Shown: positions 15,775 to 24,040, counted from the first letter of the stretch. The stretch is 33,800 bases of DNA from Pseudomonadota bacterium (GCA_018814305.1 JAHJAA010000076.1:1-33800); one strand, 5' to 3'. Numbers and translations: made by a program. The notes: generated by a model from the letters alone, not told the origin.

Positions 15775-17443
15775 GATACTCACCTCCAATCATTTCTCGA
15801 TTGGCGCCGCCCGGCGCCACCATGGGATAGACGTCTTCATCTCTGGCAATCGGCAGATGGATCAGGCACGGTCCCGGCTCGGCCAGAGCCCGAGCCAGTT
15901 CTCCGGCCGGATCTTCTGCCGCGCCAAGGTCAAAGGTCTTCAACCCGAAACCACGGGCAATGGTTATAAAATCAACCTGATGACTATATTCAGAGGCAAA
16001 ATAGCGTTTCCCGAAGAACAGATCCTGCTGCTGACGCACCAGCCCCAGCGAGGTATTATTCAAGACGATCACCTTGAGATTAACCGCTTGTTCCATGGCT
16101 GTGGCCAACTCTTGCAGATTCATCATCAGACTGCCATCACCGCTGAAGCAGACCACTGTCTCATCCGGACAGGCCAAAGCCGCACCAATAGCGGCCGGCA
16201 AGCCAAAACCCATGGTACCAAGACCACCTGAAGTCAACAACTGCCGAGGTCGAGCAAATGGATAGGCCTGGGCCACCCACATCTGATGTTTACCCACATC
16301 GGTGGCAATGATCGCCCGCTCCCCTACCAATCGGGAAACCTCACCAATCAGACCGTACGGGCGAAGAATATCGTCAGCTCCAGGAATAACCATGGGATGC
16401 ATCTTTTTCAAGGTCTTGATCCGGGCGAGCCATTCGGTTCTCGGTTGAGGATCGATCAAGGGCAAGAGTTCAGTGAGTATATCCAACACATCACCAACCA
16501 GACCCACCAGAGCGATTTTTAACTTATCGATCTCGCTGGGATCGATATCGATATGGACAATCCCTGCTTCAGGGCAGAATTCCGCCAGTCTCCCTGTAGC
16601 TCGATCATCAAATCTGGCTCCAACGGCAATCAAAAGATCACATTCCTCCAAGGCCAGATTGGTATAGCGAGCCGCATGCATCCCCAGCATACCCAGAGCA
16701 AGTGAATGATCGGCCCGGACGGAGCCGAGCCCCATTAGAGTCATGGTCACCGGAATCGAACTTTTCTCTGCCAGGGACCTGGCCACGTCAGAGCCACCGG
16801 AGTGGATCACCCCTCCGCCCAGATAGAGGATCGGTCGTTTCGCTTGATTGATCAAATCCGCGACCCGCTGGAGACCGGACACCTCTGAACGCAGTGGAAC
16901 AGAGGGAAGCACCTCGGGCCATTGCTCAAAGGTCACCTCCTGCAACTGAACATCCTTGGGCACATCAATGACCACTGGACCAGGCCGCCCCGAGGTCGCT
17001 ATCCGAAAGGCCTCTGGAATAACCGTCAGCAGTTCCGCTGCGCTCCGCACCAGATAATTATGCTTGGTAATGGGAATGGTCATGCCATAGGTATCCACCT
17101 CCTGGAAGGCATCGGTGCCGATCATCGCGGACGGCACCTGACCGGTAATACAGATAACCGGAATGGAATCGAGCTTGGCATCGGCGATGGCGGTCAGGAT
17201 ATTGGTGGCACCGGGCCCCGAAGTAGCAAAACAAACTGCCGCTTTTCCGGTTGACCGGGCCATTCCCTGGGCCATGAACCCGGCCCCCTGTTCATGCCGG
17301 GCCAGAACATGGTGAATCATTTCGCTCCGTGACAGAGCATCATAGAGCGGCAGGTTGGACCCTCCAGGAATACCGGCAATGATCGTGATGCCATGCCGCT
17401 CCAGGAGTCCGATAATAATTTCCGCACCATTTATTGTGGGCAT
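15764..17443 (-). CDS. ilvB: acetolactate synthase large (catalytic) subunit
   Basis: A 559-residue thiamine-diphosphate enzyme, of normal family length. It joins two pyruvates to 2-acetolactate, or pyruvate and 2-ketobutyrate to acetohydroxybutyrate, the first shared step of valine, leucine and isoleucine synthesis. The catalytic Glu is E51 in H-E-Q-G-A-G-F-M-A-Q-G. The FAD region V-D-T-Y-G-M-T-I-P-I-T-K-H and the thiamine-binding G-D-G-S-L-M-M-N segment near the C-terminus are intact. The ATG at 17443 has AAGGAG upstream; an in-frame start at 17473 has none. It is preceded by the leader peptide and attenuator at 17497-17656, and overlaps ilvN at its 3' end. Confidence 0.95.
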   Translation of the reverse strand: MPTINGAEIIIGLLERHGITIIAGIPGGSNLPLYDALSRSEMIHHVLARHEQGAGFMAQGMARSTGKAAVCFATSGPGATNILTAIADAKLDSIPVICITGQVPSAMIGTDAFQEVDTYGMTIPITKHNYLVRSAAELLTVIPEAFRIATSGRPGPVVIDVPKDVQLQEVTFEQWPEVLPSVPLRSEVSGLQRVADLINQAKRPILYLGGGVIHSGGSDVARSLAEKSSIPVTMTLMGLGSVRADHSLALGMLGMHAARYTNLALEECDLLIAVGARFDDRATGRLAEFCPEAGIVHIDIDPSEIDKLKIALVGLVGDVLDILTELLPLIDPQPRTEWLARIKTLKKMHPMVIPGADDILRPYGLIGEVSRLVGERAIIATDVGKHQMWVAQAYPFARPRQLLTSGGLGTMGFGLPAAIGAALACPDETVVCFSGDGSLMMNLQELATAMEQAVNLKVIVLNNTSLGLVRQQQDLFFGKRYFASEYSHQVDFITIARGFGLKTFDLGAAEDPAGELARALAEPGPCLIHLPIARDEDVYPMVAPGGANREMIGGEYHGE

Positions 17444-17496
17444 TGTCTTCTCCTTCTTGTTTTTGTGAGTCAAAATACCGACCGTACCGGAAAGGC

Positions 17497-17534
17497 AAAA
17501 AAAAACCCGCCGGCATCGCGCCGGCGGGTTTTTT
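17497..17534 (-). terminator. attenuator terminator of ilvBN
   Basis: On the minus strand a 9-bp GC stem (CCCGCCGGC, then GCGAT, then GCCGGCGGG) is followed by nine T. It lies about 30 bases after the leader-peptide stop and about 55 bases before the ilvB start. Leader bases GGCGCGCC (17565-17572) could pair with GGCGCG inside the terminator (17517-17522) and so act as antiterminator; that pairing is a proposal. Confidence 0.85.
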
Positions 17535-17560
17535 GAAACTTTGATTCAGTAAAAATCCCC

Positions 17561-17656
17561 TTAAGGCGCGCCTCTCTGGACCAAACGTACTACAACACCT
17601 ACCAGTACGACTGGACAAAGAGTTAAAAACGCCATCGGGAAAATCACTGTATGCAT
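17561..17656 (-). CDS. ilvBN leader peptide
   Basis: A 31-residue open frame placed exactly where an attenuation leader should be. Its C-terminal half is P-V-V-L-V-G-V-V-V-R-L-V: seven Val and two Leu in eleven codons, followed by Q-R-G-A-P and the stop. The regulatory logic expected is the one known for enterobacterial ivbL: ribosomes stall at Val/Leu codons when those charged tRNAs are scarce, which prevents the downstream terminator from forming and lets ilvBN be transcribed. AAGGA lies 11 bases before the ATG, a little far. The reading frame is open further upstream to 17785, but that part consists of a short tandem repeat and is unlikely to be translated. Confidence 0.8.
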   Translation of the reverse strand: MHTVIFPMAFLTLCPVVLVGVVVRLVQRGAP

Positions 17657-17726
17657 CGAAATAAAATTCCTTGAAGGAAGTGAGGGGTCAGGCGTGAGGA
17701 GTAAGGGGTAAAAACGCCACAACACA

Positions 17727-17756
17727 CCAATCAAACCAATCAAACCAATCAAACCA
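17727..17756. repeat. 9-bp tandem repeat in the ilvBN leader
   Basis: Three full copies of CCAATCAAA (17727-17753) and the start of a fourth. On the minus strand they fall within or just after the proposed promoter. Copy number in such short repeats can vary between strains. Confidence 0.7.
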
Positions 17757-17785
17757 ATTTTTACTAACAATCCGCCCAAAGTCAA
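17757..17785 (-). promoter_or_regulatory. probable ilvBN promoter
   Basis: On the minus strand TTGACT (17785-17780) is followed after exactly 17 bases by AAAAAT (17762-17757). The -35 is near consensus; the -10 keeps only the key A and T positions. It lies about 100 bases upstream of the leader peptide, in the gap after the DUF2845-like gene. Confidence 0.45.
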
Positions 17786-17791
17786 TTCTTT

Positions 17792-18103
17792 TTAGCGGCA
17801 GTCCTGGACCCCTTGGGACTTTTCACCCCGCGAGCGGTTGGTTAAGATCCCGACCTTAAATTCCAACAGGTCCACATATCCTCGCCCTTTACAATCATAA
17901 TGCCACCGCTCGACTTTGTCACATCCTTCGGCGCTAATAATTTCCTGAAAAGCAGGGGTTCCGCATTTTTTAAGAACGGAATAGGAAGTATCGCCAATAT
18001 CCACTTTTCCACCATTACAGTAAAACACCTCCAACACCTTACCATGGGCGATCGAAGAAAACACCAACAGCCCCAGAACAAATATCCAGATATAATTTTT
18101 CAT
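17792..18103 (-). CDS. small exported DUF2845-like protein
   Basis: A 103-residue protein with a signal peptide (residues 1-21, cleavage near A-H-G-K). The mature part has the DUF2845 look: K-C-G-T-P-A-F near residue 46, then W-H-Y-D-C and D-L-L-E-F-K-V-G. Four cysteines in the mature part could form two disulfides in the periplasm. Function is unknown for the family. AAGGG lies close to the ATG. It ends only a few bases before the proposed ilvBN promoter, but I see no terminator between them, so some read-through into the ilv leader is possible. Confidence 0.65.
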   Translation of the reverse strand: MKNYIWIFVLGLLVFSSIAHGKVLEVFYCNGGKVDIGDTSYSVLKKCGTPAFQEIISAEGCDKVERWHYDCKGRGYVDLLEFKVGILTNRSRGEKSQGVQDCR

Positions 18104-18239
18104 ATCCCTTCAACACCCTCAGCTGTGGATTGACCTAACGGAACGCAAATCCCAAGGATCAGTGAATCACCCAAACAATTTAGCCAATGCCATCCTAAAT
18201 AATTTCCATTATCTGAGGAGCCCCAAAAATTCTCGAAAA

Positions 18240-18743
18240 CTAAAGACGACTATATATGGTTTTGGCGAGACCAATTACCCTAGCCTGATGCTGGGTGGTT
18301 TTTATTGCGCCATGATAACCCTCATTTTCAACCAGAACGGTCATGTCGTCCTTGAAAAAAACGACCCCGGTGGTTGATCCGTTGTTGATACTGGCGATAA
18401 AGGCCCGACCTTTCTTTCCGAGTTCAGGGACTTCAACCAGATCGGAGATTCCGCGACCCGACGCAAACAACCGCTCAATAACTTCCAGGTACTCTTCTCC
18501 CGGCGAAAACTGAATCGTCAGCAATGATTCGACCCGTTCCGCACCAGGATGGGGTGAATACCCAAAAATGATGGCCACGACTCCATCCTTCAAGGTAACT
18601 GTTTTTTCATACTTTACTCCGGCATCCCAAAGAACTTTTTGGGTATCACTCATGTCAACGACTGCCCCCAACCGCTCCTGATCAAGACTCCGCCCGCAAC
18701 CCAGCAACAAAAAAACTGTGAGAATGAGTGAAAAATATTTCAT
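18240..18743 (-). CDS. lipoprotein of unknown function
   Basis: A 167-residue predicted lipoprotein: the signal ends in L-L-G-C-G with Cys at residue 16. The mature region alternates charged and hydrophobic residues as in a compact alpha/beta fold, with G-R-A-F-I-A-S-I-N-N-G-S-T-T-G-V-V-F-F and a C-terminal A-R-V-I-G-L-A-K-T-I-Y helix. I do not recognise a family. The ATG at 18743 has AGGAG upstream. It is 136 bases upstream of the DUF2845-like gene on the same strand; both are small envelope proteins and may be linked. Confidence 0.6.
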   Translation of the reverse strand: MKYFSLILTVFLLLGCGRSLDQERLGAVVDMSDTQKVLWDAGVKYEKTVTLKDGVVAIIFGYSPHPGAERVESLLTIQFSPGEEYLEVIERLFASGRGISDLVEVPELGKKGRAFIASINNGSTTGVVFFKDDMTVLVENEGYHGAIKTTQHQARVIGLAKTIYSRL

Positions 18744-19045
18744 GCAATTTCTCCTGGAAAAGAACTAAAAAACACCTGCCGTAATAATTTCTTTTTCTTT
18801 CCAGTTGAGAATAGAGTTCTTCCTCGGTATGTCCAACTGCGATCATCGGCTGTTCATTCAAAAGAAGCAACGCGGAGGATCCTGATTAAATACTATCAAC
18901 AAGATATTCGCGCAGCCAAGCATTAAGTCAGCCTATCCACGGAGAAGACAACCATATTTCACCTCGGCAGGGAGATGTATCCACCTGCGTTCATCAGAAA
19001 CAACACGTTTGATCATCCTTTAGCCTGCAACTTTCCGGATGGAAA
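18744..19045. other. 302-base stretch with no supported gene
   Basis: I see no convincing coding frame, RNA gene or terminator here. A 62-residue minus-strand frame overlaps the start of the lipoprotein and has no family resemblance. The lipoprotein promoter should lie here, but I cannot place it. Confidence 0.5.
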
Positions 19046-20395
19046 CTATTTACCTGCTATTGCCAGGGCCTGGTCAAGGTCGGAGATAATGTCATCGATA
19101 TGCTCCAAGCCAACGGAAAGCCGCACAAAATCGATGGGAGCACCCGCCGCTGCCTGCTCTTCCGGGGTCAACTGGGAATGGGTGGTGGAGGCCGGATGAA
19201 TCGCCAGACTCTTAGCATCGCCGATATTCGCCAGGTGACTGAACAGTTTAAGATTATTGATAAATGCCTTGCCAGCCTCAAGTCCACCTTTGATCCCGAA
19301 GCCGACCAGGGCACCAAAACCGTGCTGCAGATATTTCTTGGCCAGGGCATGGGTCGGATGATCGGCAAGCCCCGGATAGACCACCCAACTCACCTTGTCA
19401 TGCATCTTGAGATGTTTGGCAACCGCCATGGCGTTGCTGCAATGCCGCTCCATCCGCAGAGGTAAGGTTTCCAGCCCCTGGATAATTTGGAAGCTGTTGA
19501 ACGGGGAGATGCAGGCCCCCATGTCACGGAGGAGAATGGTCCGAGCCCTGATGATATAGGCGGCATTGCTGACCGCCTGACTCCAGACCACCCCGCCGTA
19601 GGAGGGATCGGGATCGGTGAACATGGGAAACTTGCCCGAGGACGGCCAATCGAATTTGCCGCTATCGACAATAATCCCACCAATGCTGGTCCCATGGCCG
19701 CCGATGAACTTGGTCAACGAATGAACTAAAATGTCGGCCCCGTAATCAAAAGGGCGACACATGAACGGGGTTGATACGGTGTTATCGACAATCAACGGAA
19801 TCTTGGCATCATGGGTTATTTTCGCAATCTTCTCGATATCCGGGGTGTCCAGTCGAGGGTTGCCGATGGTCTCGATGAAGACACACTTAGTCTGGTCATT
19901 GATTGCCGCAGCATAGGCTTCAAGATTCCCGGCCTCGACAAAGGTGGTATTGATCCCATACTGGGGCAGGGTATGCAGGAACAGGTTATAGGTTCCTCCA
20001 TAGAGGCTGGAGGAAGAGACAATACTATCGCCTGGCCTGCAGATATTGAGCAAAGCGTAAGTAATCGCCGATGAGCCGGAACTGGTGGCCAAAGCGCCAA
20101 CCCCACCTTCAAGATACATGAGCCGTTTTTCCAGGATATCGGTGGTCGGGTTCATGATCCGGGTGTAGATATTACCAGTGGCCTCGGGCGAAAAATCGCC
20201 AGGCCGCAGTCCATCCAGATCCAAATTTAAGCGCGGTGCCCAGACCTCCGGTTTCAACGAGAAAAGCTGGGCCGCATCATCGGTATCATTAAACAGGTAA
20301 CTGGTGGTCTGGTAGATGGGTACAGCCCGGCTGCGGGTAGTGGGATCAGGGGTGTGACCGGCGTGCAAGACAAGCGTTTCTGGCTTCCAGGACAT
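19046..20395 (-). CDS. metY: O-acetylhomoserine sulfhydrylase (aminocarboxypropyltransferase)
   Basis: A 449-residue PLP enzyme of the Cys/Met trans-sulfuration family, matching the MetY branch by length. It makes homocysteine from O-acetylhomoserine and sulfide, a direct route suited to a sulfide-producing cell. The PLP lysine is K229 in [10 protein letters not shown]. The substrate region [11 protein letters not shown] and the S-S-G-S-S-A segment are intact. Between L-F-S-L and G-N-I-Y-T-R it has about 22 extra residues ([12 protein letters not shown]) compared with the short link I expect. The ATG at 20395 has GGAGG upstream; the frame's 20413 start has none. It appears monocistronic. A related PLP lyase cannot be excluded. 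Confidence 0.88.
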   Translation of the reverse strand: MSWKPETLVLHAGHTPDPTTRSRAVPIYQTTSYLFNDTDDAAQLFSLKPEVWAPRLNLDLDGLRPGDFSPEATGNIYTRIMNPTTDILEKRLMYLEGGVGALATSSGSSAITYALLNICRPGDSIVSSSSLYGGTYNLFLHTLPQYGINTTFVEAGNLEAYAAAINDQTKCVFIETIGNPRLDTPDIEKIAKITHDAKIPLIVDNTVSTPFMCRPFDYGADILVHSLTKFIGGHGTSIGGIIVDSGKFDWPSSGKFPMFTDPDPSYGGVVWSQAVSNAAYIIRARTILLRDMGACISPFNSFQIIQGLETLPLRMERHCSNAMAVAKHLKMHDKVSWVVYPGLADHPTHALAKKYLQHGFGALVGFGIKGGLEAGKAFINNLKLFSHLANIGDAKSLAIHPASTTHSQLTPEEQAAAGAPIDFVRLSVGLEHIDDIISDLDQALAIAGK

Positions 20396-20737
20396 GGGTA
20401 ACCTCCATTTCAAATTGGGGAGATATATAACTTATGATTTTACTGTAGCAGAAAAAAATCGTTTCATCTCATGAGGAAATACCGGAGACCAACAAAATTC
20501 CCAGATCGACGCTTTTGAAGTGGGTGATGTTTCCCATTTATGGTTGACTAAGGGTCTCGTCAACCATGTAAATCTTCATATTACCCAACAGTGGAGCGGG
20601 TTGCTCCGACTTGACTTCCTTGGTTCCTGGCAAATCTAATTATACAATATCTCCGCCCCGCCCCGGACCGCAACCCCAAATCTTCACTTCAGGCTTCACC
20701 CCTTGCTCTTTTCATCTTTCTTCTTTAACCTACCCAT
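20396..20737. other. 342-base divergent gap with one perfect inverted repeat
   Basis: This gap separates metY from the DUF3786 gene and should hold both promoters. ATGGTTGAC (20540-20548) and GTCAACCAT (20559-20567) form a perfect 9-bp stem with a 10-base loop and no T run, so it looks more like an operator or RNA hairpin than a terminator. I see no SAM riboswitch pattern. Confidence 0.45.
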
Positions 20738-21538
20738 ATGCCGAAGAGTACTTGCACCCCCATCGAAGTCTATAAGATTCTGCCCCAAACCAATTGCGGG
20801 AGATGCCTCCTCCCCTCCTGCCTGGCCTTTGCAGCAGCAATTGTGGCCGGCACCAAAAAACTCAAAGAATGCCCGGGGCTCGATCAAAGAATCGCTGATG
20901 ATTTTTCAGCTCGATATCAGGAAACAGGGCCCAAGGAGATCCTGCAGGCGAAATTTATCGACAAACTACAAGAAAAGATGGCAGCAACCGATCTTGCCTC
21001 CGTTGCACCCCTGATCGGAGCCATCGTCAAAGGCGATACCATCACAATCAATTCCCTGGGCAAGGACTTCACCCTGAACCACCAGGGAACCATGACCTCA
21101 GAATGTCATATCATCCCCTGGATCCTGGCCCCGATTCTCTCCTACATCACCCACAAAACCCATGCCGACATTACCGGCAACTGGATATCTTTTCGGGAGA
21201 TAAAGGGAGGAATTGAATGGCAGGGACTCTTTACCAGCCGGTGCGAAGAACCACTGCGAAAACTGGCTGATGACCACCCGGACCTGCTGACGGACTTAAT
21301 TGCTCTGTTTATGGGAAAAACCATTAATTGGTACGAGGCCGATATTGCCCTGATCCTTTACCCCCTACCCAAGATCCCCATCCTCATCTGCTTCCAGGCC
21401 CCGGACAGTGACCTGCAATCAAGACTCACCATCTTTTTTGATGCCTGCTGCAGTACCAATCTCCATATCAAATCCCTCTTCACCCTCTGCTCGGGACTGG
21501 TCCAGATGTTTACCAAGATTGCCGAGCATCACCGTTGA
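20738..21538 (+). CDS. DUF3786 protein with N-terminal 4Fe-4S motif
   Basis: A 266-residue protein. The N-terminus has C20-x2-C23-x4-C28-x16-C45 (N-C-G-R-C-L-L-P-S-C, then K-E-C-P), the 4Fe-4S pattern also seen at the start of corrinoid iron-sulfur protein subunits. The rest matches the DUF3786 pattern: W-I-S-F-R-E-I-K-G-G, then A-D-D-H-P-D-L-L, and P-L-P-K-I-P-I-L-I-C-F near residue 210. DUF3786 proteins are common in strict anaerobes, and their function is not established. There is no clear ribosome site before the ATG; the bases upstream are pyrimidine-rich. It stands alone on the plus strand. Confidence 0.75.
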   Translation: MPKSTCTPIEVYKILPQTNCGRCLLPSCLAFAAAIVAGTKKLKECPGLDQRIADDFSARYQETGPKEILQAKFIDKLQEKMAATDLASVAPLIGAIVKGDTITINSLGKDFTLNHQGTMTSECHIIPWILAPILSYITHKTHADITGNWISFREIKGGIEWQGLFTSRCEEPLRKLADDHPDLLTDLIALFMGKTINWYEADIALILYPLPKIPILICFQAPDSDLQSRLTIFFDACCSTNLHIKSLFTLCSGLVQMFTKIAEHHR

Positions 21539-21730
21539 TCGGGAGTTGATCAATCCATCCATACAAAAAGAAACCGGGTTGTCCTTGAACTGATCATGGG
21601 AACGCGAATAAAGGCTCATTGAATTCATACAAAAAGGCGCGTATCTGCTCTTCTCAACTCGAATAAGGAGTCAAATATTGTGTAAAGCTTACCAACCAAC
21701 TCCCATAATCATTCTTCATATATCCCTTTT

Positions 21731-22120
21731 TTATGAAGTAATGCCCTGGGACTCAAAATATTTCACTATGGCTGCCTTGCCTTCTTCTTTGGCTTTCCCA
21801 TAGGGGGTCAAGCTATCTTTGCCGGAGACATCTGTTCGAGCACCATGCCCACGTAAAATTTTTATGGCCTCTAAATTATCTGCCCAAACCGCATCATGCA
21901 ATGGCGTATAGCCGTTATGCGGCCCCACCGCATTTACATCGAAATTATGCTCAATGAGCAATGTGATGATCCGCAGATTGTTTTGGAACATTGCGGCATG
22001 TAAGGCGGTACCACCGGAAGAATCACGCGCATCTGGATCCGGGTGTGTTTTTAGAATACGTTCAACTTCGGCAATATTCCCGTTATATGCTGCTTTATGT
22101 ATTTCATCTCGATTTCCCAT
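21731..22120 (-). CDS. ankyrin-repeat protein
   Basis: A 129-residue protein made almost entirely of ankyrin repeats. Three are clear: I-H-K-A-A-Y-N-G-N-I-A-E-V-E-R-I-L near the start, then G-G-T-A-L-H-A-A-M-F-Q-N-N-L-R-I-I-T-L-L-I, then G-Y-T-P-L-H-D-A-V-W-A-D-N-L-E-A-I-K-I-L. A degenerate fourth ends the protein. There is no signal peptide, so it is probably a cytoplasmic binding protein; the partner is unknown. GGAG lies close to the ATG. It is isolated in the AT-rich region and may be an accessory gene. Confidence 0.8.
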   Translation of the reverse strand: MGNRDEIHKAAYNGNIAEVERILKTHPDPDARDSSGGTALHAAMFQNNLRIITLLIEHNFDVNAVGPHNGYTPLHDAVWADNLEAIKILRGHGARTDVSGKDSLTPYGKAKEEGKAAIVKYFESQGITS

Positions 22121-22734
22121 ATTTTTTCTCCTTTCATTCTATCCTGCCAACCTACACCAGCGGCCCACTCAAACGTGCTCGTCAGTGTTACCGCGTTTCT
22201 TCCCAACGAGGAAACAATTGTTCAGCCAAATTTTTTCCATATTCAGCAAAACCCTACCCCTATTATTTCGAAAAATGAAAAAAAAAGCAGAACCGTGATG
22301 GTTCCGCTTTTTCCAGTGGGATGAGCCTCTTTTTTAAAGATACGTTGCGTTAATGCCGCCGTCTTTTATTTTAATGTTAGACTCTCCCTCGTTGATTAAA
22401 TCGTATCACCATCACCCACCCATGTAAAGCCATCAAATAAAAAAAAGCAAAAAAAATCGCCAGCACCATGCCCCCTGCAACTGCCCTAAAATTGAAAAAG
22501 TTTCTCTCGTTTAAACAACATGTTAACGATCAAAAAAAGGGGAGAACGAACCTGTTCTGGCGCATCCGATCGAGGGATGATTTTTTTTACAATGACCAAG
22601 TTATCCCTGCGATGCGTAATACGATAAACAACGTTCAAAACTTCCCCACAAAAAATATCTTGATCTGACAACCTATTTACCTCCATAATGTGAGATCGAT
22701 ATATTTACATCATCATTACTTTTGGAGGAATGCT
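22121..22734. other. 614-base AT-rich gap
   Basis: It holds one terminator-like hairpin (listed separately) and no securely coding frame. A minus-strand frame of about 60 codons (22486-22671, possible TTG start after GGAGGT) contains G-E-V-L-N-V-V-Y-R-I-T and V-I-V-K-K-I-I-P. That has a faint look of a small toxin fragment, but I do not accept it as a gene. Confidence 0.4.
22282..22312. terminator. terminator-like hairpin
   Basis: AAAAAGC(A)GAACC (22282-22294) pairs with GGTTCCGCTTTTT (22300-22312) around GTGAT, with one mismatch on the plus strand (A opposite C) that becomes a G-T wobble on the minus strand. A/T tracts on both sides allow action in either direction, with the longer T run on the minus strand. 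Confidence 0.6.
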
Positions 22735-22917
22735 ATGAAAATGATGGAAGTTAAAGACAAGGCGAAAATGATGGGAGTAAAATCCGGCAAGATGAAAAAA
22801 TCAGAACTGATTAAAGCCATCCAGGTGGCAGAAGGCTATCATGCTTGTTTTGGTTCGGGCACCGAACAATGTCCTCAGATGGAATGCTCCTGGAGGGAGG
22901 ATTGCCTCACTAATTAA
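22735..22917 (+). CDS. small Rho-N/SAP-like protein with Cys-rich tail
   Basis: A 60-residue protein. Residues 1-32 (V-K-D-K-A-K-M-M-G-V-K, then M-K-K-S-E-L-I-K-A-I-Q) look like a short Rho-N/SAP helix-extended-helix nucleic acid module. The tail has C-F-G-S-G-T-E-Q-C-P-Q-M-E-C-S-W-R-E-D-C: four cysteines spaced x8, x4, x5, likely to bind zinc or a cluster. I recall similar short proteins in Desulfobacterota, without a known function. GGAGG sits seven bases before the ATG at 22735, which decides the start over an upstream in-frame one at 22690. DNA or RNA binding is inferred from the fold. Confidence 0.65.
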   Translation: MKMMEVKDKAKMMGVKSGKMKKSELIKAIQVAEGYHACFGSGTEQCPQMECSWREDCLTN

Positions 22918-23106
22918 GGATCAAGCAGAGTGAGAAGAAACGGAATTATTGGCCATGCTGTGGGTAAAAAAATCTGATCCGGTTTTTTCTTCAAATCATT
23001 CGGGAAATTAAGGTACGCAGAAATTCAGAGTTCCAAGGGGACTTATAATCTGAGGGGTGGCCCATATCTCTCCCTTTGTTTCCACTTTTTAAAAAGGAAA
23101 GGTTAA

Positions 23107-23886
23107 ATGAAGAAAACCTGGTGTTTATCACTCGTACTCGGTTTAGCCCTGGCTGGGAACACCTTTGCGAGTGAGCAAAAGCCTGACACCCCTAAAGAGG
23201 ACAATCGTTGTGTCGGATCGGGTCCACAGGCCCCTCGAGATATTGACAACATGGCTGGAACAAATCCTGTGTTCTTATCTGACGCCCCAGCAATTTCAGA
23301 GATGAATCTGTGTAATGTTCACTTCCATCGAAACGCAGAACATAAAGCTGCGGCATATTCAACGTATGTGGAAGATGGAAGCAACTCTGGTTGGGCATGT
23401 CAGGAGCCGGCTGTCGGTCACATCGGCAAGGATCATGTTGAATACAACGGCTGCCAAGGCATTTCCGAAGGAGATACCATTGAGGTTCACTGGGTATATA
23501 CAACCTGCGACACAAAATCAGCAGGGGTGAAGCCAATTGGGGCAGGATTAGAGGCATGCATGACCACAACATGCTCGAATCCGGAATTAAGAGTTGCAGC
23601 ACAAGTTTTTGTTCTGCAAAAGAACAGTGAACTGAAATTTTCCGATGCCCCACAGAAGCATAACGATCCAATCGTCACCTATTCAGGGTCTACAACTGGT
23701 ACCAGTTTCAGTAATAACCACTGCTCACCTTTTCAGGTAACTTGGGACGTTAAAACTACATGTGAAACCCTTGATATTGATAATTTCAGCATCTGGTGCA
23801 GCAATAACAAATACAATGACAACCATGCTCATGGTGTCAGAGAACTCGTTATATCAGAAAAGCTCCTGAGTATTATTTCTAAGTAG
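23107..23886 (+). CDS. exported delta-class carbonic anhydrase
   Basis: A 259-residue protein with a signal peptide (residues 1-22, N-T-F-A-S). It resembles delta-class carbonic anhydrases, first described in marine algae and also present in bacteria, which interconvert CO2 and bicarbonate with zinc. The likely zinc ligands are H72 and H74 in L-C-N-V-H-F-H and H128 in I-E-V-H-W-V-Y, with E78/H79 close to the first pair. Several Cys (for example C35, C69, C98, C116, C134) suggest disulfides, fitting a periplasmic or surface location. AAGGAAAGG lies before the ATG, and a perfect terminator follows. In an anaerobe it could help manage CO2/bicarbonate at the cell surface. It is the only gene of its unit. 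Confidence 0.75.
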   Translation: MKKTWCLSLVLGLALAGNTFASEQKPDTPKEDNRCVGSGPQAPRDIDNMAGTNPVFLSDAPAISEMNLCNVHFHRNAEHKAAAYSTYVEDGSNSGWACQEPAVGHIGKDHVEYNGCQGISEGDTIEVHWVYTTCDTKSAGVKPIGAGLEACMTTTCSNPELRVAAQVFVLQKNSELKFSDAPQKHNDPIVTYSGSTTGTSFSNNHCSPFQVTWDVKTTCETLDIDNFSIWCSNNKYNDNHAHGVRELVISEKLLSIISK

Positions 23887-23897
23887 GATCATAGCAT

Positions 23898-23937
23898 AAA
23901 TTCGGCTCGGAACGTATTAATCGCCCGAGCCGAATTT
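23898..23937 (+). terminator. terminator after the carbonic anhydrase gene
   Basis: A perfect 13-bp stem, AAATTCGGCTCGG (23898-23910) with CCGAGCCGAATTT (23925-23937), has a 14-base loop. Only a short T run follows, but position 11 bases after the stop supports the call. Confidence 0.7.
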
Positions 23938-23981
23938 AATCTCTTTAATTTCAATACTTTCGACATCCACCAAATCAAGAC

Positions 23982-24040
23982 AAAAAAAGAGGGTCCCAAG
24001 CTTTTGGCTTGATTCCCTATATCAAAACTGGCGTCCCCAA
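23982..24040 (-). repeat. duplicated tRNA-Glu 3' end with terminator (attachment-site-like)
   Basis: The stretch 24007-24040 repeats 25442-25476 almost exactly (one indel near the middle): terminator arm, spacer, and the last 12 bases of tRNA-Glu including CCA (24029-24040). The copy keeps the A/T tract (23982-23988) but its second stem arm has diverged. Such a 3'-end copy is what tRNA-targeted integration leaves behind. No integrase is seen between the copies. Confidence 0.65.

Noticed and set aside
17657-17785. Upstream extension of the ilv leader frame
   Set aside because: It is open only because a 9-bp repeat has no stop in this frame (I-G-L repeated); the start is non-ATG and overlaps the proposed promoter.
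22486-22686. Minus-strand small frame with a possible TTG start after GGAGGT
   Set aside because: Some toxin-like flavour, but no family pattern I can defend and a rare start codon; kept as a note only.
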